The notes under the pieces are model-generated. The model was not told the origin of the DNA. It searched no databases and saw only the letters and a program-made list of their open reading frames with translations. A program made the position numbers and the translations under genes. Below are positions 20,341 to 28,945 of a stretch of DNA of 64,000 nucleotides, in pieces (position 1 is the first letter of the stretch; the number at the start of each line of letters is the position of its first letter). This stretch comes from Clostridium sp. (lineage in GTDB: Bacteria > Bacillota > Clostridia > Clostridiales > Clostridiaceae): the NCBI RefSeq assembly GCF_026168755.1, contig NZ_JAPFDR010000009.1:28466-92465 (forward strand), in the 5' to 3' direction.

Positions 20341-22206
20341 TTAATTATTACCATTAAAGTAAATATAAATACTTTCTGCCGATTTTTTATCTATAGATGG
20401 CACTTCTAGCAATTCTTCAACTGTTGCTTTTTTAATATTATCTACACTACCAAACTTCATTAATAGAGCTCTTCTTCTCTTTTCTCCAACATTAGGTATA
20501 TCATCTAAAATAGAATGTAAAGTTCTCTTATCTCTTAAACTTCTATGATATGTTATTGCAAATCTATGAACTTCATCTTGTATTCTTCTTATTAGCTGCA
20601 TTAAATTTGAGCTTCTATTAATTATTAACTCTTTATTATTATATACTATACCCCTAGTTTGGTGTTTATCATCTTTAACTAAACCACATACTGGAATATT
20701 TATATTTAAACTTTCTAATACCTCTAGAGCTATATTTACTTGTCCCTTACCACCGTCCATCATTATTAAATCCGGGAAGTTAGAAAATTTACCTGCTGAT
20801 AACTTTAAATCTCTCTCTTGAATCGCTTTTATCTCTTCAAGTCCATGATTAAATCTTCTAGTTAGAATTTCTCTCATACTATCATAATCATTAGCACCTT
20901 TTACAGTTTTTATTTTAAATCTTCTATAATCACTATTTTTTGATCTTCCTTCTTCAAATACAACCATTGTTCCTACTGAATCTACACCCTGAATATTAGA
21001 TATATCATATGCCTCTATTCTAGCTGGCCACTCATCAAGCTGTAATAAATTTTGAAGTTCTTGTAATGCTATTCTATTTATTTCTTTATCCTTTAAATAT
21101 TTATCCTTAAATTTCTCTAAAGTTATCTTAGCATTATTCTTAACCATTTCTAGCATATCCTTTTTTTGTCCTTTTTGTGGAACTTTAAGCCATACTTTGG
21201 AACCTCTTTTTATAGTCAAATATTCTTCCATTAACTCTACTTCATTAACCTCAGGAACATATATTGTTTTAGGAACTTTAGCTGTACCACCATAAAATGA
21301 TGCTATAAACTCTTCTAATATTTCTGCTATGCTTTCATTTGCTGTATTTTCAAATATAAAATGTTCTCTTCCAAGTATCTTTCCATCTCTAGAGAAGAAT
21401 ACTTGAATGCAACTATCCTTTTCATCTTGATCAATATTGATAAAATCTTCATCACCTTCCATAGTCTTAAATATTTTTTGTTTTTCAACTATGGCTTCTA
21501 TTGCTAATATCTTATCTCTTAATGATGCAGCTTTTTCAAACTCTAAATTTTCTGCTGCATTCTCCATTTCTGTTTTAAGCATTTTAGTAACATAAGTTTC
21601 TTTTCCACTTAAAATATCAATTATGTCACTTATCATCTTTCCATATTCCTCTTTACCTATATGTCCTCCACAAGGTCCAAAACATTTCTTTATATGATAA
21701 TTTAAACATGGTCTCACAAGTTCGCCATTTTCCTTTATTGCTAATTTGCATGTTCTTAAAGGAAATATTTTATATATCAAATTTATAGTTTCATATACTG
21801 CTGCTCCATTAGTATATGGCCCGAAATACTTACTCCCATCCTTTGCAAAATTTCTAGTTACAAAAACTCTAGGGAAATCATCCTTTGTAGTTATTTTTAT
21901 AAAAGGATAGAATTTATCATCTTTTAACAAGATATTATACTTAGGACTATATTTCTTTATTAAATTACACTCCAAAATGAGTGCTTCCATCTCTGAATCT
22001 GTAACTATATATTCAAATTCAGCAATATTCTTTACCATAACCCTTACTTTTTCAGAATGATTCTTTGAATTTTGAAAATAACTTTTTACTCTATTTTTTA
22101 AAATTTTTGCTTTTCCAACATAAATAACTTCACCTAATGAATTCTTCATTAGATAAACTCCAGGTTTATCTGGTAAATTTTTTAGATGATACTCAAAATC
22201 AAACAT
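20341..22206 (-). CDS. uvrC: Excinuclease ABC subunit C
   Basis: Makes both incisions in nucleotide excision repair once UvrA and UvrB have marked damage. 621 residues, full length. The N-terminal GIY-YIG nuclease is PGVYLM...VIYVGKAK (residues 15-35). A UVR/UvrB-binding segment is at about 205-240 (AAENLEFEKAASLRDKI). The C-terminal RNase H-like nuclease starts at YDISNIQG and includes MMDGGKGQ. Tandem helix-hairpin-helix motifs close the protein. It appears intact, in contrast with uvrB in the same window, so it may lack a working partner. Confidence 0.97.
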   Translation of the reverse strand: MFDFEYHLKNLPDKPGVYLMKNSLGEVIYVGKAKILKNRVKSYFQNSKNHSEKVRVMVKNIAEFEYIVTDSEMEALILECNLIKKYSPKYNILLKDDKFYPFIKITTKDDFPRVFVTRNFAKDGSKYFGPYTNGAAVYETINLIYKIFPLRTCKLAIKENGELVRPCLNYHIKKCFGPCGGHIGKEEYGKMISDIIDILSGKETYVTKMLKTEMENAAENLEFEKAASLRDKILAIEAIVEKQKIFKTMEGDEDFINIDQDEKDSCIQVFFSRDGKILGREHFIFENTANESIAEILEEFIASFYGGTAKVPKTIYVPEVNEVELMEEYLTIKRGSKVWLKVPQKGQKKDMLEMVKNNAKITLEKFKDKYLKDKEINRIALQELQNLLQLDEWPARIEAYDISNIQGVDSVGTMVVFEEGRSKNSDYRRFKIKTVKGANDYDSMREILTRRFNHGLEEIKAIQERDLKLSAGKFSNFPDLIMMDGGKGQVNIALEVLESLNINIPVCGLVKDDKHQTRGIVYNNKELIINRSSNLMQLIRRIQDEVHRFAITYHRSLRDKRTLHSILDDIPNVGEKRRRALLMKFGSVDNIKKATVEELLEVPSIDKKSAESIYIYFNGNN

Positions 22207-22230
22207 CTTACTCCCCTTTCTTATGTAAAA

Positions 22231-22367
22231 AAGTTAAGAGTTAAGATTTAATAGTTAAAAGCTAAAGGATAAACTCCACAAGGAATTTCTTAGATACTCT
22301 TCTTTATAAATTCAGCTAAATCTGAATTTAATCCTAAACTCTTAACTCTCTTTCTTAACTCTTAACT
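22231..22367. repeat. Nested inverted-repeat element between uvrC and the PBP gene
   Basis: The outer arms AAGTTAAGAGTTAAGA (22231-22246) and its complement (22353-22368) bracket about 105 nt. Inside is a second near-palindrome (TAAATTCAGCTAAATCTGAATTTA, about 22307-22330). The GTTAAGA unit is repeated again at 22336-22349. On the minus strand the outer arm is followed by TTTTTT, so the element could end the cell-wall operon. The layered structure looks like a MITE or another mobile intergenic repeat. Confidence 0.7.
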
Positions 22368-22426
22368 GCTCTAAATTAACATTTATCTATTAAGTCTATT
22401 TATTATATATTCTTAAACTATTAACT

Positions 22427-23980
22427 TTAATATCCTAAAACTGCTTGCCTAACAACTTTACTAGCTACTGTTGCTGCTGCTCCTGAACCAGTGCCACCAT
22501 TTTCAACGATTACTGCAACTGCTATTTGCGGATCATCCATTGGTGCTGCTGCTATAAACCAACTGTGTGGAGTTGCTTCACTTCCATCTGATAAAGTATA
22601 GTCTGCTGTACCAGTTTTTCCTCCAGCATTAGTTCCTTTAAATGCTGGCCACTTACTTAAATTGCTATCAACTAAATTAGTCATATAATCTTGAATTGTC
22701 TCTGCAATATCACTAGACATAACTTGCTTCAATTCTTTACCATCTATAGTTTTTATTACATTTTGATCTTTATCAACAATTGAATTAACTAATTTAGGTT
22801 GCATCATAACTCCATCATTAGCCACTGTAGCTGATACTAAAGCCATTTGCATAGGTGTAGTTAAAACACTTCCTTGCCCTATTCCACTTTGAGCTATATT
22901 ACCAACCTCTGAACTATCTAATGAAGGGAATCTACTTGCTGTTATAGATACTCCAGGTCCAGTTATTACTGAATTAAATCCATACTCTTCTGCTGTAGCT
23001 TTTAATGCATCATTTCCAAGTTCCATTGCTAATGTACCAAATACAACGTTACTTGATACCTTATATGCTTGTTTTAAATCTATTGATCCATATACATTAT
23101 TACCAAAGTTGCTTAATGTTCTTCCATCTTGGAATTTTATCTTACCTTCATCCTGAAATGTTCTATTAGATACTGATTGCATATTTTCTAAAGCACTTGT
23201 TAACGTGACAGTCTTAAATACAGAACCTGGAGGATAAAGTCCATTTATAGCCCTATTAATTAATGGTGTATCATCTGCACTACCACTATTAGCTTTATTC
23301 ATTTCATCAGCTAAATTATTAGGATTAAATGTAGGTTTTGATACCATTGCTAATATTTCTCCTGTTTTAGGATTTAATGCAACAACAGCGCCCTTATTAT
23401 CTCCTAATGCATCCGATGCTACTTGCTGTAATGTTGTATCTAAAGTTGTTACAACACCATTTCCAACTTTATCAGCTTCCTTTGTTAATTCATCAAAATT
23501 AATTCCATCCATAAAAGCTTTAAAATTACTTGAAAAATTAAAACTTCCTGTATTAGCTTTATCATTTTTTATATTTTCTATAAGACCTTTTACATCAATG
23601 CTGCTTAAGAACTGTCTGAAATTATTTCCAAAAGCATTATAAGTTGTTAATTCACTATCATACTCTTCCTCTAAACCAGTTGTTCCATAAACATTACTAG
23701 TATATCCTAATGCATGAACATATAAATCACTATATAAGTAATCTCTTTTTTGAGATGTTTCATTTAATCTTTCACTAGTTGTTAGCGCTATACCATTTCT
23801 ATCATATATAGTTCCTCTTAAAACTTCATTTTTTACAGCAATAACTCTTGTATTACCTGACATTTCGTTAATCTTAGGACTCTTAATTAATTGAAAATAA
23901 GCAATATAGGATATTAATGCTATAAAGAAAACTAAAAATACAGTCATTACATTTTTAACGCTTTTTGCTAAATCATTCAT
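22427..23980 (-). CDS. Class B penicillin-binding protein (PbpA/FtsI type transpeptidase)
   Basis: 517 residues with an N-terminal membrane anchor (about residues 13-32). The transpeptidase motifs are complete: SxxK in PPGSVFKTV, SxN in YKVSSNVV, and KTG in GGKTGTADY. It has no PASTA domains and a shorter N-terminal domain than SpoVD or FtsI, resembling PbpA of actinobacteria. It crosslinks peptidoglycan outside the membrane. The start lies 4 nt after the stop of the FtsW/RodA gene. Together with the FHA gene this forms an FHA-FtsW/RodA-PBP cluster, an SEDS polymerase paired with its cognate transpeptidase. Confidence 0.93.
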   Translation of the reverse strand: MNDLAKSVKNVMTVFLVFFIALISYIAYFQLIKSPKINEMSGNTRVIAVKNEVLRGTIYDRNGIALTTSERLNETSQKRDYLYSDLYVHALGYTSNVYGTTGLEEEYDSELTTYNAFGNNFRQFLSSIDVKGLIENIKNDKANTGSFNFSSNFKAFMDGINFDELTKEADKVGNGVVTTLDTTLQQVASDALGDNKGAVVALNPKTGEILAMVSKPTFNPNNLADEMNKANSGSADDTPLINRAINGLYPPGSVFKTVTLTSALENMQSVSNRTFQDEGKIKFQDGRTLSNFGNNVYGSIDLKQAYKVSSNVVFGTLAMELGNDALKATAEEYGFNSVITGPGVSITASRFPSLDSSEVGNIAQSGIGQGSVLTTPMQMALVSATVANDGVMMQPKLVNSIVDKDQNVIKTIDGKELKQVMSSDIAETIQDYMTNLVDSNLSKWPAFKGTNAGGKTGTADYTLSDGSEATPHSWFIAAAPMDDPQIAVAVIVENGGTGSGAAATVASKVVRQAVLGY

Positions 23981-23984
23981 ATCC

Positions 23985-25208
23985 TTATGCCTCCTCTGAT
24001 ATCTTTTGCAATATTCCTAAAGCAAAAAATATTGTTAATACTGACGAACCACCATAGCTTATAATAGGTAATGTTATTCCTGTTAATGGAATAACTGCAA
24101 AAATTCCTCCTATTATAACTAATGTTTGGCAAGCTATCATTGTACTAAAGCCAACAGCTATTAATTGTGAATACTTATCATCTGTAACAAATGCTGCTCT
24201 TATACCTCTATAGAATAGTAAGAAATATATTATCATTAATCCAATTGCAAATATTACTCCAAACTCTTCACAAATAATTGCATAAATCATATCACTTTCT
24301 TTAACTGGCAAGTTTTGAAAATGACCTTGACCTACTCCAACACCAAATAATCCTCCAGCAGCAATTGAATACATTCCTTCAACTATTTGATAGGATTCTC
24401 CTAAAGCATATTTCCATGGATCTAACCAAATCTTAACTCTTTCTCTTACATGTCCAAACATTGAATATCCAGCAACTGATCCAATTGCAGCTAAACCTAA
24501 TGCTGTAAACACATACTTCTTCTTAGCTGTTGCAACATATAATAACGTTATTGAAATACCAAAAAATATTAATGCACTTCCTAAATCCCTTTGAAGTACC
24601 ATACATCCCATAGAAAATCCAGCTACTAATGCTGGTTGCCATAATTCTTTAAAATCTTGTTTGAAATTCTGCTTATTTTCATATGTAGCTAAAGCCGAAG
24701 CTAAATATAATACAAGAGCTATTTTTCCAAACTCTGATGGTTGAAAAGAAATGACCTTTCCTATTATAATCCAGTTTTTTGCACCGTATAATTCTGTACC
24801 AAATATTAATGCTAATGGCATTAATACTAACGTTATTATCATATATACCTTTTTATATTTTGCAAAACTCCTTAAATCAGGCAAAATTACTACAATTAAA
24901 ATATAACCTACTACACCTATAGCAATCCATACTAGTTGCTTAATTGCAGTTACTCTATTTATTCTATATAATGTTGCTACTCCTACTACAGCCAATATAC
25001 TTGCAAAAATTAGTATAAATTTATCTCCATCCGGGTAAAATCTTCTAACTACAAAGTGGGAATAGCCTATTAGAACACATAAGACTACTCCCATTATTAA
25101 TGCAAAGGTATCAAAAGGCTTTTGTAAAAAACCTAAGGTTGTAAAAAGTAGTAAGCATAGCAGATATACTAGTCTAAGTAATCTTTTTTCACGCTTTAAT
25201 GATTTCAT
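23985..25208 (-). CDS. FtsW/RodA/SpoVE family peptidoglycan polymerase
   Basis: SEDS glycosyltransferase that polymerises lipid II. 407 residues from the ATG at 25208, where AGAGGTGG lies 5 nt upstream. An upstream frame would add 21 residues without a good site. There are about ten membrane segments. The family motifs are QPSEFGKIALVLYLA, QRDLGSALIFF, and near the end ITLPIISYGGSS. The next gene is the partner class B PBP. Whether it acts in division, elongation or sporulation cannot be told from sequence. Confidence 0.94.
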   Translation of the reverse strand: MKSLKREKRLLRLVYLLCLLLFTTLGFLQKPFDTFALIMGVVLCVLIGYSHFVVRRFYPDGDKFILIFASILAVVGVATLYRINRVTAIKQLVWIAIGVVGYILIVVILPDLRSFAKYKKVYMIITLVLMPLALIFGTELYGAKNWIIIGKVISFQPSEFGKIALVLYLASALATYENKQNFKQDFKELWQPALVAGFSMGCMVLQRDLGSALIFFGISITLLYVATAKKKYVFTALGLAAIGSVAGYSMFGHVRERVKIWLDPWKYALGESYQIVEGMYSIAAGGLFGVGVGQGHFQNLPVKESDMIYAIICEEFGVIFAIGLMIIYFLLFYRGIRAAFVTDDKYSQLIAVGFSTMIACQTLVIIGGIFAVIPLTGITLPIISYGGSSVLTIFFALGILQKISEEA

Positions 25209-25293
25209 AAATCCACCTCTACTCTTTAAATGAAACATCTTTTCTATGGTCAAAGATATAACTTTAACCAAACTAAATCATAAATTTAGAGTT

Positions 25294-25743
25294 TTACTTA
25301 CCTGATTTTAAAACTTTAAAAATAGCACTTCCTATTTTAATTTCATCATCAGCAATAAGCTTGAACTTTTCTTCTATTTTTTCGCTATTAACATATACAC
25401 CATTTGTACTATTTAAATCTTCAATATATAAATTATTATTTTTAGTATATATCTTTGCATGATTTCCTGATACAAAGGGCTCTGTTAAAACAATTGTATT
25501 ATCTGGCTTTCTTCCTAAAGTAGTTATTCCTCTAATAGGTACTACCGAACCCTGCTCTAATGTCGAGTTAACACCTGTTTGAATAACTTCTATACCATAT
25601 CTTATACCTGAATTGTTATTTTTTTGCTTTCCACCAGTCTTAACATCCTTATACATTATCTTTAATGAGTAATATATAATGACATATAACAAAATTATAA
25701 AAATTATTCCAGCTATAAACGTGGCTACCTTCCCAAAACTCAT
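25294..25743 (-). CDS. Membrane-anchored FHA-domain protein
   Basis: 149 residues: one N-terminal transmembrane helix (about 8-28), a short linker, and a C-terminal forkhead-associated domain. The phosphothreonine-binding residues are present in LGRKPDNTI, VSGNHAKI and LNSTNGVYVN. FHA domains read Ser/Thr phosphorylation. Next to SEDS and PBP genes this suggests control of wall synthesis by a PASTA kinase encoded elsewhere, as known for mycobacterial FhaB/FhaA. It is the first gene of the three-gene cluster. Confidence 0.9.
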   Translation of the reverse strand: MSFGKVATFIAGIIFIILLYVIIYYSLKIMYKDVKTGGKQKNNNSGIRYGIEVIQTGVNSTLEQGSVVPIRGITTLGRKPDNTIVLTEPFVSGNHAKIYTKNNNLYIEDLNSTNGVYVNSEKIEEKFKLIADDEIKIGSAIFKVLKSGK

Positions 25744-25817
25744 ATTTTCACCTCAAATTAATGTATGCTTACCATTATATATTAAATCCTATTGTAAAAA
25801 ATAACAAGCCATCTTAA

Positions 25818-28643
25818 TTATCTTAATAACTTCTTAAGATATTTTCCAGTATATGATTTATCTTTTTTAACTATTTCCTCTGGCGTACCTTGTGCTACTA
25901 AAGTACCACCTTTATCTCCACCTTCTGGTCCTAAATCTATTATATAATCAGCACACTTAATCATATCTAAATTATGTTCAATAACTACAACAGTGTTTCC
26001 AGCATCAACTAATCTTTGTAATATATATACTAATCTATTAACATCATCAACATGAAGCCCTGTTGTTGGTTCGTCTAAAATATATAATGTTTTTCCTGTA
26101 CTTCTCTTAGATAATTCGAATGCAAGTTTAATTCTTTGAGCTTCACCACCTGATAATTGTGTTGATGGTTGACCTAATCTTATATAACCTAATCCTACAT
26201 CTTTTAATGTTTGAATTTTATTCTTTATTCTTGGTATATTTTCAAAGAACTCCAATGCTTCTTCTACAGTCATATTTAAAATATCATCAATATTTTTTCC
26301 TTTATATTTAACTTCAAGAGTTTCTCTGTTATATCTCTTACCCTTACAAACCTCACAAGGTACATAAACATCAGATAAAAATTGCATTTCTATCTTTATA
26401 ATTCCATCTCCTGAACATGCTTCACATCTTCCACCTTTTACATTGAAACTAAATCTTCCTGGTTTATATCCTCTCATTTTAGCTTCTGGTGTTTGAGAGA
26501 ATAATTCTCTTATTATATCAAAAGTTCCTGTATAAGTTGCTGGATTTGAACGTGGTGTTCTTCCTATTGGACTTTGATCTATATCTATAATCTTGTCTAT
26601 ACTTTCATAACCAGTTATTTCTTTGTAGGCTCCAGTTGGATTCTTACTCTTATTTATTATTTTATTTAGTCCCTTATAAAGAATTTCATTTACCAATGTA
26701 CTCTTACCAGAACCAGAAACACCAGTAACCATTGTTAATACTCCTAATGGGAATTTAACAGTTAAGTTTTTAAGATTATTTTCCTTTGCTCCTACAACAG
26801 TAATAAATTGTCCATTTCCTTCTCTTCTTGTCTCTGGAACTTTAACCTCTTTTTCTCCTGTTAAATACTGACCAGTAATAGATTCCTTGCATGCCTTAAT
26901 TTCATCTACAGTTCCTGCAGCAATAATTTGTCCTCCATGCTCTCCTGCCCTAGGTCCAATATCTACTATAAAATCTGCTTCCCTCATAGTGTCTTCATCA
27001 TGTTCAACAACTATAACAGTATTTCCAACATCTCTTAGATTCTTTAAAGTTTGAATTAACTTATCATTATCTCTTTGATGTAATCCAATACTAGGTTCAT
27101 CTAAAATATATAAAACTCCCATTAAAGCAGATCCAATTTGAGTAGCAAGTCTAATTCTTTGAGCTTCTCCTCCTGAAAGAGTTCCTGAGCTTCTTGATAA
27201 GTTTAAGTAATCTAATCCAACATCAACTAAGAATTTTAATCTACTTTTAATCTCCTTAACTATTTGATCACTTATTATTCTTTCCTTTTCACTGAAGTTT
27301 AATGAATTAATAAAATCTAATTCTTCTTTAATAGGCATTTGTGTAAACTCATATATGTTTTTATCACCAACTGTAACTGCTAAAACCTCTTTGTTAAGTC
27401 TAGCTCCTTTACATTTTGGACAATACTTATTACTCATATATTGTTCAATTTCGCCTTTAATTACATCTGAATTTGTTTCTTTATATCTTCTTACAAGTGA
27501 ATTTATTTCTCCATCATATGAATATGAATATTTACCTTTTACCCCATCCTTAGTGTAAGTAACTATTAACTTATGTCCATTTGTTCCATATAATAATAAA
27601 TCCACATGTTCTTTTGATAATTCCTTTATAGGTCTATTTAAATCTAGATCATATTCTTCACTTAATGCTTTTAAAATTGCATAAGTCCATGAATCATCTT
27701 TTAATCTTCCTTCTCCCCAAGTTGCAATAGCTCCTTCCATTACACTTAGATTCTTATTTGGAATAACTAAGTCTGGATCTATTTCCATCAATGTTCCTAA
27801 ACCATCACATTTTTCACATTTTCCAAAGGGAGCATTAAATGAGAACATTCTTGGCTCAAATTCTTGTATATTAATTCCACAATCAGGGCAAGCAAAATTT
27901 TCACTAAATAATATATCCTTATCTCCAATTATATTTATAATTACTAACCCTTCACCTAACTTTAATGCAGCTTCTAAAGAATCACTTAATCTTCCTTCAA
28001 TTCCTTCCTTAATAACAAGTCTATCTACTACAGCCTCTATATTATGCTTTTTAGTTTTTTCTAACTTTATTTCTTCTTCTGCTAGTTCGTATATTTCACC
28101 ATCAACTCTGGCTCTTACGTATCCATTTTTCTTAATACTATCTAATACTTTTTCATGTGTTCCTTTTTTTCCTCTTATAACTGGAGCTAAAACTTGAATC
28201 TTAGTTCTATCCCCAATAGCTATTATTTGATCCACAATTTGATCCACAGATTGCTGACTTATTACTTTCCCACACTTAGGACAATGTGGAATACCTATTC
28301 TTGCATATAATAGTCTTAGATAATCATATATCTCTGTTATTGTTCCTACTGTAGATCTTGGGTTTTTACTAGTTGTTTTTTGGTCTATTGATATTGCTGG
28401 TGATAACCCTTCAATATAATCAACATCAGGCTTATTCATTTGTCCTAAAAATTGTCTCGCATATGATGATAAAGATTCAACATATCTTCTTTGTCCTTCT
28501 GCATATAGCGTATCAAATGCTAAAGAAGATTTACCTGAACCTGATAACCCTGTAAATACTATTAATTTATCTCTTGGTATTTCTAATGATACATTTTTTA
28601 AGTTATGTACTCTTGCACCTTTTACTATAATCTTATCTTTCAT
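25818..28643 (-). CDS. uvrA: Excinuclease ABC subunit A
   Basis: DNA-damage sensor of nucleotide excision repair; an ABC-type ATPase dimer that loads UvrB. 941 residues from the ATG at 28643 (GAGG 9 nt upstream); an upstream frame adds nine residues. Two ATPase modules are present: [10 protein letters not shown] and GVSGSGKST as P-loops, and two LSGGEAQRI signatures. The zinc fingers CPKC, CPDC...CEKC and CEAC...CEVC are intact. The promoter region (28666-28754) carries a LexA-like box, so SOS induction is likely. The same promoter block is duplicated at 31933. Confidence 0.97.
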   Translation of the reverse strand: MKDKIIVKGARVHNLKNVSLEIPRDKLIVFTGLSGSGKSSLAFDTLYAEGQRRYVESLSSYARQFLGQMNKPDVDYIEGLSPAISIDQKTTSKNPRSTVGTITEIYDYLRLLYARIGIPHCPKCGKVISQQSVDQIVDQIIAIGDRTKIQVLAPVIRGKKGTHEKVLDSIKKNGYVRARVDGEIYELAEEEIKLEKTKKHNIEAVVDRLVIKEGIEGRLSDSLEAALKLGEGLVIINIIGDKDILFSENFACPDCGINIQEFEPRMFSFNAPFGKCEKCDGLGTLMEIDPDLVIPNKNLSVMEGAIATWGEGRLKDDSWTYAILKALSEEYDLDLNRPIKELSKEHVDLLLYGTNGHKLIVTYTKDGVKGKYSYSYDGEINSLVRRYKETNSDVIKGEIEQYMSNKYCPKCKGARLNKEVLAVTVGDKNIYEFTQMPIKEELDFINSLNFSEKERIISDQIVKEIKSRLKFLVDVGLDYLNLSRSSGTLSGGEAQRIRLATQIGSALMGVLYILDEPSIGLHQRDNDKLIQTLKNLRDVGNTVIVVEHDEDTMREADFIVDIGPRAGEHGGQIIAAGTVDEIKACKESITGQYLTGEKEVKVPETRREGNGQFITVVGAKENNLKNLTVKFPLGVLTMVTGVSGSGKSTLVNEILYKGLNKIINKSKNPTGAYKEITGYESIDKIIDIDQSPIGRTPRSNPATYTGTFDIIRELFSQTPEAKMRGYKPGRFSFNVKGGRCEACSGDGIIKIEMQFLSDVYVPCEVCKGKRYNRETLEVKYKGKNIDDILNMTVEEALEFFENIPRIKNKIQTLKDVGLGYIRLGQPSTQLSGGEAQRIKLAFELSKRSTGKTLYILDEPTTGLHVDDVNRLVYILQRLVDAGNTVVVIEHNLDMIKCADYIIDLGPEGGDKGGTLVAQGTPEEIVKKDKSYTGKYLKKLLR

Positions 28644-28665
28644 TTTTTTAACCTCTTCAATATAC

Positions 28666-28754
28666 TTCAATTTTATTTTTGTCAGAAATAGTATATTTTA
28701 CTCTCGAACAAACATTCTTTATTTAATTTTAGATTTATTGATTTTTATTGTCAA
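28666..28754 (-). promoter_or_regulatory. uvrA promoter with LexA/DinR-like box; direct repeat copy 1
   Basis: On the minus strand: -35 TTGACA (28754-28749), 17-nt spacer, -10 TAAAAT (28731-28726). A box, CGAACAAACATTCT on the plus strand (28705-28718), sits just downstream of the -10. It matches 12 of 14 positions of the Bacillus DinR consensus CGAACRNRYGTTYC. The 89 bp recur at 31933-32021 with three mismatches. The match to LexA is by eye. Confidence 0.8.
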
Positions 28755-28789
28755 TGAATTTTATACCTTATTACCATATTTTTTATACA

Positions 28790-28836
28790 ACAAAAGGTGG
28801 CTGTCGTACTAAATAATTAGTGCGAGAGCCACCTAA
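28790..28836 (-). terminator. Terminator of the LPXTG surface-protein gene
   Basis: A 17-bp imperfect stem (AGGTGGCTCTCGCACTA against TAGTACGACAGCCACCT on the minus strand) followed by TTTTG. It lies about 110 nt past the stop codon and just before the uvrA promoter. Confidence 0.8.
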
Positions 28837-28945
28837 TAATTAAACTTTATTAATCTTGTTTAAAGGATATTATAGCTCTAGTAATAAACTAAACATTAAC
28901 TCCAAACTGATAAGAGACCTTTTTTATAAAACTTTTTAGCTACAA

